NCBI RefSeq assembly: GCF_040183065.1
Contig: NC_091124.1
Coordinates: forward strand, 91,411,001 to 91,475,000
DNA from: Periplaneta americana
Lineage: Eukaryota; Arthropoda; Insecta; Blattodea; Blattidae
DNA length: 64,000 nucleotides
Direction: 5' to 3'
Positions 36,173-50,312 of the stretch are shown here, piece by piece (position 1 is the stretch's first letter; each line of letters starts with the position of its first letter). The position numbers were made by a program, and so were the translations under genes. The notes under the pieces are model-generated. The model was not told the DNA's origin, did not search any database, and saw nothing but the letters and a program-made list of their open reading frames with translations.

Positions 36173-37745
36173 TCAAAGTAAGATGCTCTTCTTCATTAGA
36201 CTTAAGTAGAAGAAAAATACATCAGTTCGCTTTTCATATAGTTTAAGGTGTAATCGAAAATCATCTTTTGTTGCAGGATTTGCATAGTTTTTAATTTTGT
36301 CCTTCATTCGTAAACATGTTGAACAACAATCAGTTGCAGGACTTGCAAAACTTATGTTGTACTCATTAACAAAATATACTTCGAAAGTATTCATAATTGA
36401 CATGAAGCTCCTAGTCATGAGCTTTCTTGTACTCATCCCACATAGCTGAAATGCTTAAATGGCTGGTTTACATTTTTTGATCTGCAGTAGTGACTCTGAG
36501 ATGGTTATTTCTCAATTAATATTTTAACTGATGTCTCTTATGGACGAATTTGTTATTTCGAAAAATGCCACTTCTTTTTTTGACCAAACACCTTGCTTGA
36601 GAAATTTGTTAAATAAATTTTGAAGACGAGACCTTCCTATTTGAAGTGCTTCTAGGAACAGAATTATTTCTACAGAGCGGTCTATGACATTCTCTACGGC
36701 ACTCGGCGGCAAGCGGGCCCAGCGTCAGCGCTTGTCATTCCCGGTGAACGGGGTCCACCACAGTCGTACGCTACAGTCTTTCTCTCTCTGTCCCTGCCTT
36801 CAAGGACACATTGCAACAGATAGCTGCTCTTCTGTTGTCTATGAGCTCTGTTGACGTTTGAATTTATGTACGTACGTCTTAGATGAAGAATGAAGATTGT
36901 GGCTTAGTATGGCATTACAAAAGTTTACAAGCCACAGTAATTAAGTCACAATCTTCAATCTTCATCTAAGACATAGGTACATCAATATAAACGTCAACAG
37001 AACTCTTAGCTATCTGTTGCAATGTGGCATGTGCTATGTCCTTGAAGGCAGGCAAAGAGAGAGAAAGCAGGGACAGAGAAAGAAAGACTGTAGCATGCGA
37101 CTGTGGCGGACCCCGTTCACCGGGAATGACAAGCGCTGACACCGTGCCGGGCTCACTTGCTGCCGAGTGTTATAGAGAATGTCATAGACCGCTCTGTACA
37201 TACCAGAGTGAACATTATGCTCTCTTCATATTTACTCGGTAACATTTTACTGATATAGACTTGCTGAAAGAATTCTTGCGAGATCGTTTGCGTTTTGGTG
37301 ATAGCACCGTCACATACTTCAGAACCATTTCATTTTGCATGTAGATCTGGCTCCTGGAAGAACTTCTGGTTGATTAATCTCACATCCTCTAATGTAAATT
37401 CAAAGCATCTGAATTTTGAATTTGTGGATGCTGACAATTTGGGGGTCTTGGGAAACGTTTGCAGTGTATCTGAAACAATATAAAGTAATATTGTAAAATT
37501 ACGTGCATTATAGAAATGATAATAAACTAAACAAGTTATCATAGCGCATAAAATAAATTATTTATACTAATATTTGAATACAGTAGGCAATAACTGAACA
37601 TAGCTAACCTCATTCGTTTCGCCTTGTTTCCTTTCAAGGATTGTTCATTTCTCGTCTTTTTTCGAGCTCTGTCGGGAGCAGCAGCTGTTACTTTGTTGTT
37701 TGAAGTGGCCACTCTATTTTCCTCATTCACTGTATTAAATGGCAA
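36173..37745 (-). pseudogene. decayed transposase of the unnamed family, copy 2, split by a foldback
   Basis: Possible exon 1 (37745 to about 37612): MPFNTVNEENRVATSNNKVT, PDRARKKTRNEQSLKGNKAK, then donor GTTAGC. Exon 2 after TTGTTTCAG near 37470: FEFTLEDVRLINQKFFQEPD, VTVLSPKRKRSRKNSFSKSI, then, beyond the foldback, FLEALQIGRSRLQNLFNKFL, and near 36436 FEVYFVNEYNISFASPATDC CSTCLRMKDKI, HLKLYEKR. Same motif order as 20030-21785 (VCxxFL, FNxSFxxPxxDxCSTC). The 3' part is cut off at about 36173 where Tc1/LINE DNA begins. Domain and superfamily names remain unknown to me. Confidence 0.6.
36673..37196. mobile_element. 524-bp foldback MITE with TA duplication
   Basis: The two halves are near-perfect inverse copies, about 250 nt each, starting CAGAGCGGTCTATGACATTC and meeting near 36935. 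TA flanks at 36671-36672 and 37197-37198. It splits the transposase copy between NMKR and FLEALQIG. The Tc1/mariner superfamily is inferred from the TA duplication. Confidence 0.8.
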
Positions 37746-38373
37746 CTATTAAAACTCCAATCGTATCTACAAAAGCACTTTTCCTGTTAACAATAATCAG
37801 TACATAGCTGTTCTTCAATGCTGAAAACATTACAACATTCTTTTTAAAATTATCTTCAAATCATTAAAATAACATGGTACCACAACAAAGAAGAAATAGC
37901 ATGAATTATACACAAAGGAATCATTTATTGGACAGTAATTACTTTGGTTGCAGATGTAATAGTGGCAGCAGAGGATTTATGATTGAACAAAATAAATTTT
38001 GCATATTTGAGGAATTAATACATTATGTAACTGTATAGTAGGACAAAACATTCCTTGCATCTGCACCTAACTTCTTCAATCGTTTTCTATCATGGACAGA
38101 ACACGTTTAGTCGCTTTATTTGTAGCTTTATCGATAGAGAAGATAATAAGGAACAACATGTCGCAAAAAAAACAACAAAATATTATCAGTGGACATAACA
38201 CGTTTTGCAAAGAACAACTAAAAATGTACTAAATACTCCTTCGGAATTTAAATAAGAATTGCCACGTTATTAATAATATAATGCTGCAAACAAAAGTACA
38301 CGCAAATAATATGCATAAAATAAAATCTTATAATGTAATACCAATTAAACTTATAATCCCAGGATAGAACTGG

Positions 38374-40740
38374 CTTTTCTTAAGAAACGCTTCGATGATC
38401 ACTATACCTTAGGTTGCAGATTGAGAATTCATGCTATGTCTATATTTAACGCCAGACTTCATTACAAATCACATTGCAGTGAAGTTTCTACGTTATTGTA
38501 TCTTACTGGACTCAAAATCAAAGTATTTTGAAATAATCACACTGAAAAATTATCTACTAAACGCTCCTTCCGAAATTAAATTTCGCATAAGTTCTACAAG
38601 AATGCCACGTTATTAAAAATACTGCGCTGGAAATAAAAGTACCCGCAAATAATATGCATGGAATAAAACTTTATTATGTAATACGAATTATACTTCGAAT
38701 TCCAACATAGCACTGGTCTTTTTGATGATACGTTTCGATGACCACTAAACTTATATGTTAGGCTATAGATTGAGGATTCATGACATATCTTTCTTGAATT
38801 AACGCGATGTTCCTTTACAAATCATATTGTAACAAGAGATTCTACGTTATTGTTCCTTTGTGTACTGAAAATCAAAGTTTTTTAAAATACATACACTGAA
38901 AATAAACTTGTACTTCATACACGTTTCGAATTAAATTATCGCACAAGTTCTGAAGAATTGCTAATATTCATAGGAAAAAAAAACATCACAATTTAATCCG
39001 AAATCAAATTCCAATCTTAAATATAGAAAACATATTAAAAAACAGAACTTGCCTTTCTGATAACACGTTTCGATGATCACTAACTTATATATTAGGCTGC
39101 AGACTGAGGATTCATGCCATGTCCTTCTGCAAGTAACCGGAGACTTCATTACAAATCATATTGTAAGAAGAGATTGTATCTTACTGTACTGAAAGTCAAA
39201 GTATTTTGAAATAATCATACCGAAAAATTATGTACTAAATGCTTCTTCCGAAATTATATATCGCATAGGTTCTACAAGATTGTCACGTTATTAATCATAT
39301 TATGCTGGAAAGAAACGTAGGGCCTACACGCAAATAGTATACATGAAATAAAACCTTATAATGTAATATGAATGAAACATCGAGGCTGACGAGAAGTGGA
39401 GTAACGCAAGTAGGAGACAGTTCAGGGAGTAGTGACGAAGGAAGAGGGGAAAACAAGGTGAAAAAACAGTATGACTTAAGGAAATGGTGTGGAGGCGAAA
39501 TAAATCGTGAGAAAAGAAAACTAAGACCTAAAAAGTAGCAATGTGGAAAAGTGAGTAGTGAAAAGTGCAAATAATTAATGAGTGATGTAGAGTGAGGGGA
39601 AATGTGTCATACAGGAGGGGGTTATAGTATTTTTGGTATAATAATGGGTTAGGAGTAAATTTGTGGAAGAATTGATGACAGACAAGAAAAGACTAGTGAA
39701 AGAATTGCAGTAATAAATTAAAAATAAGTAATTTCCTAAATGAGTTGTACGTGAGGCGTGTAAAACGGCGAGTCGGTACTGTATACTAATAATGTGAAGT
39801 GCCGCCTCACCAAAAAGTATATTGCTTGAAGACAAATATACAGTACATTCATTCACATTCAATATGAATGAAACTTCTAATCTTAGATATAGGACTGCTT
39901 ACAATATAAATTAAAAGCTATCCTGATGAAACGTTTTGATGAACACTACACGTTATACTGTAGATTGAGGATTCATATCATATCTGTCTTGAATTAACGT
40001 GTTTCTTCTTTACAAATCACATTGTAGTAAGAGATTGTACGTTAGGCCTATTGTTCCTTACTGTTCTGAAAATCAAAGCATTTTGAAATATTTACACAGA
40101 AAATAATTTAATTATCGCATATGTTTGATAAGAATTCCCACGTTATTAACCATATTTTGCTGAAAACATAAGTAGGTCTACATGGAAATAATGTGCATAG
40201 AATAAAACCTTATTCATTTAATGTGAATTAACTTCTAGTATTAGATACCTGTATATAAATGTTTCGATGATCACTATAGGCCTACTGCATATTAGGCTGT
40301 AGACTGAGGATTCATGCCATGTCTTGCTTGAAGTAAGCGAAGGCTTGATTACAAATCACATTGTAGGAAGAATTTATATTTTATTGTCACTTTCTGTATT
40401 TTTTTAAGTACACTGAATGTAAAGTTATACTAAATACCCCTTCCGAATTTTAGTATCTCACAAGTTATATAATTATTGCCACGTTATTAATCATATTGTG
40501 CTGGAAGTAATATACATACATAGCATATAGCCTTTGTTAATTTAATACGAATTAAACTTCTAACCTTAGATTATTTAATAAAAAGGATGCAACTGATCAT
40601 TCTGATGAAAAGTTTCATTGATCACTAAACGTTAGGCTTCAGACTGAGGATCCATGCCATGTCTTGCTTGAATTATCTAAAGACTTGATTACGGATCACA
40701 TTGTAGGCTATACCTACGTCACAGCGTTACTTTTAGATAT
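38374..40740. repeat. tandem array of six ~340-bp units
   Basis: Units are recognised by CGTTTCGATGATCACT, GATTGAGGATTCATGCCATG, ATTACAAATCACATTGTA and GCCACGTTATTAATCATATT in the same order. The first motif falls at about 38391, 38734, 39069, 39935, 40263 and 40614. The spacing is 328-351 bp, except for one interval enlarged by the insertion 39379-39860. Units are clearly diverged, so this is an old satellite-like array or long tandem duplication. The edges fade from 38080. Confidence 0.8.
39379..39860. mobile_element. 482-bp insertion in the tandem array, 14-bp TSD
   Basis: AATATGAATGAAAC is present at 39365-39378 and 39861-39874; neighbouring units have a single TAATACGAATTAAAC at the same place. 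The insert has no inverted repeats or ORF that I recognise; a purine-rich block (GGAAGAGGGGAAAACAAGGTG region, 39439-39490) stands out. The duplication length suggests LINE-machinery insertion. Confidence 0.6.
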
Positions 40741-40927
40741 TTGTTACAGATGTAGATTGATCCTGCTCACATTTCACGCGCTTTGTTAACCACTAATCAA
40801 GTCACAATTAGCATGATATTAAATGCATCGATTGAAATAGATGTCCATAACCGTAAAGGTAATTGGTAACCATGAAAACGTAACAATATCATTTCGTCAT
40901 ACTGTGTTGTGTATTTCAGCGCTCTAC

Positions 40928-41095
40928 ACTTTGGATAAGCCGAGACATAGATGGGAGGGTAATATTAAAATGGATTTGAGAGAGGTGGGATATGATTCTA
41001 CGGACTGGATTAATTTGCCTCAGGATAGGGACCGAGGGTGGCTTATGTGAGGGCCGGTTTCTGTGAAAGCCATTTATAAGTAAGTAGGCTAACAA
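40928..41095 (+). mobile_element. LINE 3' end
   Basis: DKPRHRWEGNIKMDLREVGY then DSTDWINLPQDRDRG matches the C-terminus of the LINE at 58557-60442 (…NIKMDLREVGYDDRDWINLA…). Followed by a GTAAGTAG tail. Only the last ~55 codons are present. Confidence 0.75.
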
Positions 41096-41563
41096 TTTAA
41101 ACAAGGCGAATTTCACCGAATGGAATGTATCGAATACAAATTATACAAACGTACGTACCTATATGAATATATCATACGCTTGAAATATGAAATTTTCTGA
41201 TTCAGGTCTGATATGTGGATACGATTTAATAATTTAATTGTGCAATTTGTACTATAATTCATGTTGTGTAACTTTGTATCTAGAAATAAAATATGCGGTA
41301 TTGCAATCTCTTTGTTAATGACAGAATTAATGTTGTCTTACTAAAACAAATGAAAAATATTTTAAAATTAATAAAGGAAAATTATATGAAGTATGAAATA
41401 ATTTTTATACTATGGAGCTTCGATGTAAAACAATAACGTGATGTACTAAAATTCTTTTCACCCAACCCAGCTATGGGACTATTGTTTGAAACTTGAGGTA
41501 CTATTCCCAAACGAATAAGATCATTAGAAATATTATGCATCCAGTAAAGAAGCGAACTGTGAA

Positions 41564-41765
41564 GGAATCGCAGGCAGGTCTGCTTGGGCTCCGCGGGCTA
41601 GCGGTCTCGGTGTCTGTTGGGCTAGAGTTCATTGCCTCGACATGGCCTCGAGCTCGAACTCTGAAGCAAGAGTTCACGAGGACCGCGGGTAGGCTTACTG
41701 CTGTACAGGTAGTCGGCTGGAGGACCACGGTGCTCAACTCTTGGCCTAGCGAAGAAGTTCTGTGA
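41564..41765. repeat. GC-rich 200-bp segment, possible SINE
   Basis: About 57% G+C in a window near one third G+C. It includes CTCCGCGGGCTAGCGGTCTC, which loosely resembles a tRNA A-box, and AGTTCACGAGGACCGCGGGT. Frames are open on both strands, as expected in GC-rich DNA, and show no domain. Confidence 0.3.
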
Positions 41766-42207
41766 ATCAAAGTTCACGTGTTCCAAGATGAAAGTGGAAG
41801 CAATATTGATGTTCTCAGCTATGAACATGATGACTTCTCAACATTAGCTATTAATGTCCTCTTTCTTCTTGTGGTTCTACCGAATACAATTTAATTTTGT
41901 AGCTTATAATTTTCAAATACAGGTTAATGTTGTTATGTTTACAGTATGTTTGATATCTACCCACAATTTGTTCTAGTTATCGTTGCTTCAGGATGTAGAC
42001 TACCTTTTTAACAAGGTATCTGATGTTTACGTGTCGCGCGGATAACTGTAGAATCGCCGTTTGTACTCGTATTTCCGGACGATTTTTTCAATGTGTTCTA
42101 AAACGTCAGAAAGTTTGAATGATGTGTTCTAATGATTTTTTTTAAAACGGAAGTGCCACACTTCCACATAATTTATTAGTACTCTTCACTCTATTTGTCT
42201 CTTGGTC

Positions 42208-42432
42208 AGTCGACCTGGTTGGCGAGTTGGTATAGCGCTGGCCTTCTATGCCTTCTATGCCCAAGGTTGCGGGTTCGATCCCGGGCCGGCTCGATGTCAA
42301 GTGTGCTTAAATGCGACAGGCTCATTTCAGTAGCTTTACTGGCATGTAAAAGAACTCCTGCGGGACAAAATTCCGGCACATCCGGCGAGGCTGATATAAC
42401 CTCTGCAGTTGCGAGAGTCATTAAATAAAACA
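42208..42432 (+). mobile_element. tRNA-derived SINE, third family
   Basis: A-box GTTGGCGAGTTGGTATAGCG and a perfect B-box GGGTTCGATCCC, then a body containing AAAGAACTCCTGCGGGACAA and ATTCCGGCACATCCGGCGAG, ending ATTAAATAAAACATAAG. A short partial duplication CTCTTGG(T/C)C flanks it. Confidence 0.75.
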
Positions 42433-42486
42433 TAAGATTTTAACATTTCTCTTGGCCGTAGACATGCCAAAGTCTCTTGCATATGT

Positions 42487-42620
42487 ATGATTTGAGGCTT
42501 TCTCGGCGTTGGTTCGCTAATATGTTTTCGCGGGATATCAGCCGAGTTAAGATTTTGGAATGCTCCAAGCTTTCGACTGCTATCTCTGCAGCCATCTTCA
42601 GGGAAATGATGTCCGAACAT
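42487..42620 (-). mobile_element. 134-bp insertion with hammerhead-like core (Penelope-LTR or retrozyme-like)
   Basis: Exact 15-bp duplication GTCTCTTGCATATGT at 42472-42486 and 42621-42635. On the minus strand 42601-42571 reads CTGAAGA, then a 6-bp hairpin with one G:T pair (GGCTGC…GCAGTC), then GAAA, which is the order CUGANGA / stem II / GAAA of a hammerhead ribozyme. Stem I and the cleavage site were not convincingly found. Hammerheads are established in Penelope-like elements and retrozymes. Confidence 0.45.
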
Positions 42621-43669
42621 GTCTCTTGCATATGTTTTGTCAATGTATGCAAAAAGATCTTGGACATCATCTTCACAACTGTCTGCTATTTGGTCTAAAT
42701 TATCTTCTACATCTTTCAATGAAACAAGAGGAAGGATCAGAAGGCGACAAAAGCCAATGTGAATTATATTATTTATGAAATATTTTTTAAGTTTAAGATT
42801 TACTGCGTGACGCCAAATGTTTCAACGAAAAATACACCCCTTTACCATACTATTTGGAAACGATCCTTGAGCGGCTTTTATTGCACTAATTTTGAATTCC
42901 ACGAAGATTAAATGTAGCTTTAAATCCGAGTTTATTCCTTGTGCTGTAATTTTCAAATGCTGGACTTTATATACTTTCGTCTTTTCTAAGGAAAGTGCAT
43001 ATAGGTCTACTGTATAACCGCAAAGATTTTCTTAAGCACAATTCCATTGACTATGTTTAACTATAAAAATTGAGGAGATATTTTATTACTTACAGACATT
43101 AGACAGCTAATAAAATGGACGTAGGTCCTAATGTAGAGCGGACGTTGTATCTGTGAACGAAAAGTTGTGGTTAAGTTGTTACTTATGGTAGTAACTATTT
43201 CTCATCATCGTTGTCATCTTTTATTCTTATTGTCCTCCACATCAGCATCACCCCAGCTCTGTCCTCTATTCCTTTACAAACGCTCAGTAAAGATACATTT
43301 TATATGCAATAGTAATGTTGCTTTTTAACCTAGAATTGCATATTTTAAATTGCTTGAAAAGGAAATACAGAACATTAGCAATAATTATAATTAACACAAC
43401 TTGAAACTGAATTTTTATGTAGACACTTTTTTATTTGTGGATACAGTATTTCGTTCTAATAATAATTTAGCATACATAATGTAAGTACTTTGCTCACTTT
43501 AAGTTACTGTGAAGGAAACTGTTTATGCGTTACTATCCGTACTACTGAATTTATACCAGAATTTACTGCTCTATATCGATAAGCTATACCTTTTAGATAA
43601 ATGCAATGTGTTTTACTTTGCCCGTGGAATAGGAGCTAAGGACGATACAAGCCTGCATGATATAATGAC

Positions 43670-45865
<2,196 letters not shown>

Positions 45866-45879
45866 ATAATGACATTAAA

Positions 45880-46440
45880 CTCTGATGGCGTTGAATCATA
45901 TGGAACGCATAAGTACAAAACAGTGGGTGCCAGAGATTTTGGCAGGTGAATTTTGTTAATCTGAACTCCAGAGCGAGTTACTCACCGCTGTTATCGCTGT
46001 CACAAGTAACCTGCAGCTGGAATGGGTGGGATATAAAAATAAATATACAGGCCCGAGCCAAAGACGTTATAATAGTATACTAGACTCACACAGAGCGCTG
46101 GTGTGCTGTCCAAAATTGAAACCAGTCTGCGCATGTTTACGCCGCCATGCTACTGGTAGAAATAGAGCGGTAAACACGATTGTCATACTTCTCCTTTGTT
46201 TTGTCTCGGGTGTTTTTAGTGAATAGTGTGAAAGTAATGGCAATATAATTTTGAAAGATGATATATTATCGCCGCGGACTCATGCTTAACATGTCGGCAT
46301 CATACAATAACGTGCGGTGTGGTTTAAAAAAATAATTTTGCCGACCGATTGTTGCTCTGTAGGTTTCACTCTAAGCGTCACGTTGTCACGTCTACTTTCT
46401 CGATAAGAATAAGCACTAGTTTGTTATATTGTTAAATGGC

Positions 46441-46507
<67 letters not shown>

Positions 46508-48585
46508 TCATATACGAGTACGTTGGCTTTCTTAACTCTTAATAATAACTCTATAATAATAATTTTTAATCACATACCTTAATGTTCGTCCTCAGCACAA
46601 GACATTGCAACCTCGGGTTTAGTCCACGTGGATTAGACAAGTAAGTGTCATTTAATAATAATTGAAGCAGCTTATTGGTTGCATTATTGAAATTGAGGCG
46701 AGTGATTGGAGCGGCGACACAAGAAATTTAAAACAATAATACAATTAAATTTCAAAGACCTGCCGAACGCATGAGGCCGCTCAAAGACCTGCCGAATGTT
46801 AACCATGAGAGCGCGGCGATAATACCATCCCTGTTTAATTTTCCAAGCTATTTGCAAAAGGTACGATATAATATTATCTCTGTTGTTACAATATCAATAT
46901 CATTAAAAATCAATCAGTAGTTTACGACAATAAAGAATACTTAATTGTTAGTACAGGTATATCAGACTGTAGAGAAATCCCACTGAGTAAATTATTTAAA
47001 CTTACACATCAGATGTTAAACCATTAGTGGAAAGATAACTTTTTGTTTTTATTATGTAAATGAATTTATCTGCAAGATAATAAACTTTCATTCAAGATCC
47101 ATATATGGATAAATAAATATACAGATAATAAATAAATAAATAGCTATAATAGCTAAGCCTCCTTTGTGAATTTATGATTCAGAGTTCACCTATAAATAAC
47201 TCTTTTACATTTTGCCGGATATATTTTATTAACAAAAGCAAGGAATGGCATCTTATTGATATTGCATATGTGCATAAAAATTATGTACCATCACTCCGCA
47301 AGCAATGATAATATATCTATTTTATTTATTTAAAATAAAAATACAATATGTAAAAAATCCACACATAAAAAGTATGTGGTTTTTTTTATCTTGCATAAAG
47401 TGATTGTTTAGTTTTTAGGTCTTCACGTTACCTATTGTTTGCAATGTATTAGGTACCGATACTTTTTATAATTGATAGCATTCCCTTTATTAATTGAAGA
47501 ATGAATTCAATGTAATTTGACTACCTTCGCATATTATATTTTGCCAGATTACCTATGTCCTGTGGTCTAAAAGTACCGGTAATATAATTTATTTTTGATT
47601 CTCTAAAACTTAACAAGTCTATACTGATTATCGCATATTTATTTCACTTAGGAATTTGATTATAACAAGAACTTGTGTAATCAAGGTGCATATATTTATG
47701 TCTTGTGATCTAAGAGTTAATATGTTAATATAATTTTAGATTCTCTCAAACCTAACAATTTGCTGATTATCGTAAAATTATACAATCTATAATGTGTATT
47801 GTGTAGGCCTATTTATGGATGTATCAGTATGTTTTCTATAAATTGCTGCATACGTATTTTCTTTTCTTTAATGTTCTAACACATATCAATGAAACTTTGA
47901 ATATGTTTATTTCGTCCTAATTTTACGTTAAACGTCGAAAATGGCCATAATATGTCAATTTTAGATCATCACAGCGTTAAATTGCGTGATTTACGCACTG
48001 CTATTATTTGTCTGCTCTCCAACAATATGGCGGCAAGCGCAGCGTTCAATTTGCCCCGGTTTCCTCGTTTCGCGCAGCCGGGACTGTAGGGGCTTGGCCC
48101 GAGCACCAAAGACGTTTTATAGTTTAACCTAGACTCACTAGGAGCGCTGTTCCTCGACTCAAAATTGAACAATTTCGCGCATCGCCATCTTGAGGTCAAG
48201 AGATACGTGACTGCTCACGGTCGACTTTAGTTTTACCTAAATTACAAGCTTGGGGGTAAAGGGTGTTTGCTACAGTTAGAGTTAGGGCCTACTTTCATTC
48301 TATATCTTATGATTAGACTTCGTTGAATTGCCACACGCAGCATGCAATCATGTTGCCGATGTACGGTAGTATAGAAGAGGTGAGCGACCGCCCGGTCTCG
48401 TAGTATAAGCAGTTCATGTTAAAGAGTTGTGACCGGTCCAAATAGATAGAGCAGCTACAGCTAATGTATACCTATGTAGGCACTTGTTTTTGCATTACTG
48501 TGGTTGGAATAGTCAAAGCTTAACATTTGTTCAGTGCAGACAAAAATTCAATCAAACATGCCACAATGAGAGTGTTGCTGTTCCA
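45880..48585. other. no gene; repeat scraps of an unnamed MITE
   Basis: AT-rich. Two related stretches at 46052-46130 and 48095-48165 share GGCCCGAGC-CAAAGACGTT, AGACTCAC and GAGCGCTG…CAAAATTGAA. The word AAAGACGTTTTATAGTTTAA recurs inverted at 62298. No ORF of note. Confidence 0.4.
46440..46507. repeat. (TTA)n microsatellite
   Basis: About 22 perfect TTA/ATT units. Confidence 0.95.
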
Positions 48586-48589
48586 AATA

Positions 48590-49200
48590 ATATTTTCTCC
48601 TGGAATACCCTTACCCCCGCAGCCAGTCTTGACCCGTTGGAAAACATGGTTGGATGCTGTTAATTATTATGCAGAATATTATGGCAAAATAATGGAGGTA
48701 ATTAATGCATTGGATAGCGCAGACAGTTCGCTGTTGCAGCTGTAAAATTATTGCCTTCTGAATATTGGAAGATATTGTGTACATTGACTCTAATTTTAAA
48801 ATCGTGTCCAAAAGCATCATCCTATTAGAATCGTCTAAACTACAACTCTGAGAAGCCCTTAATATAATGTATAAAGTATCACAAACCGTTATCCAAAATA
48901 ACAATTAACTAATTTCAGAAAAGTGAAATGTAAGTTAAGAAACATTATTGCTAAAAAATTCTGCCTATTTACAACTTCGTATTATAAATTTTATGTACTA
49001 TCAAGTCACGACAAGACGTCTGAAATTGGTGTACTAAAAAGTAGTGACTTTCCGTTCTTCAAATATGCTCCTATTACATCGTGTGATGTTGAACGTACAT
49101 TTTCCCAATATAAAAACTGTTTGAGTGACCATCGGAGGAGGTTCACTTTGGAAGTCGCTCAAAATGTACATAACTCTTCACTGCACATATTCAAGGATGA
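48590..49200 (+). pseudogene. decayed hAT transposase related to 43907-45391
   Basis: IPLPPQPVLTRWKTWLDAVN then YYAEYYGKIMEVINALDSAD parallels residues 297-333 of the intact protein. About 290 bp on, YAPITSCDVERTFSQYKNCL then SDHRRRFTLE parallels its C-terminus. Opposite strand to the intact copy. The middle is missing or scrambled, and no terminal repeats were found. It is an older, diverged relative rather than a recent copy. Confidence 0.75.
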
Positions 49201-50312
49201 TGTGAGTATATTACATTAAATTTTTAAGAGTTAATATATCTCACTACAAAATAATTGTGTATTTACATGTTTAGACATTTCCTACTTCAATGATCATTCA
49301 TTATATTTCTTGAATGCAGAATACAAGTTTTATTGTAACTGCAGTATACTGCTCAGTGTTTACATCAGAGGCATACTCTGTCCGTCGCACGTCCCCTTCT
49401 CATACACTCATACAGTCTATACCGCGTGCGTAGTAAACCTTACGATTCTCGTGGCAATTCCACGAAGTCTACTTATGATATAATAAATAGTTTTGCAACG
49501 TGTAGAGACTGGGAAAACAATTTAATAAAATCAACCGAATCATACTAGTTCATTTTATAGGCAATCTTTCGGGTCGCATTTAAAAGAACCTAGGAATATT
49601 AATATTTTCTTCAGAATATTTGCTAGGCTTCTTGTCATACGTACATGACAATTTTGCTTAGATTATTCCTTCTAGGAATAGCTCAAGTGTTTTGAATTTA
49701 GCGTACATAAGGTCTTTATTTTAGATTAAGTTACTAGCAAACATTTGATGAAATACTAGGTTTTTCCACTTCAGTTTAACTGATTTATGCAAATGGAATT
49801 TTGACAGCTGGCGATTGCAATTTAACTTATCGCCACGCCCACTTTATTTTGGGCGCTTAAGTTAATGGCGGATGGTAGTTCAATTTTCTTCAAACATGGC
49901 GGAGCAATGGCCACTCTATATCTCTCTCTTTCTAACTCGTTGCTGTATACATACAGTCACTGTATCGAGAGCACTGCCTGCTGGATCACATCCTTTGGCT
50001 GCGTAACTGCCTGCTCATTCCTCTTCCTTAGCTTTGAGTTTCGCGTGGACATTATTGTCCAGTTTCGACACTAGAGCGCAGCAAGTAACTGCCGTTGAAT
50101 TGGCTGTACTAAATGTGTAGAATTAATTATACTGTCTTATTTGACATCTTAGAAGTAATTACAGTGTTTGTCAGTTAATGTTTATTAATGATATGATTTT
50201 CTTCTTTAAAATATATTGGAAGAAAGAAACATTCGGTTTGAAATACATTTAATTTTGTGAGATATAAAACTTGGTTTCCTGAAATAACAATATTAATTAT
50301 AATATATTTGCA

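Noticed and set aside
38000-40740. CRISPR-like array
   Set aside because: Units of about 340 bp are tandem with diverged sequence throughout; there is no short exact repeat with unique spacers, and the DNA is eukaryotic.
42208-42290. tRNA gene at the perfect B-box
   Set aside because: No paired acceptor stem at the right spacing and the sequence runs on into a SINE body.
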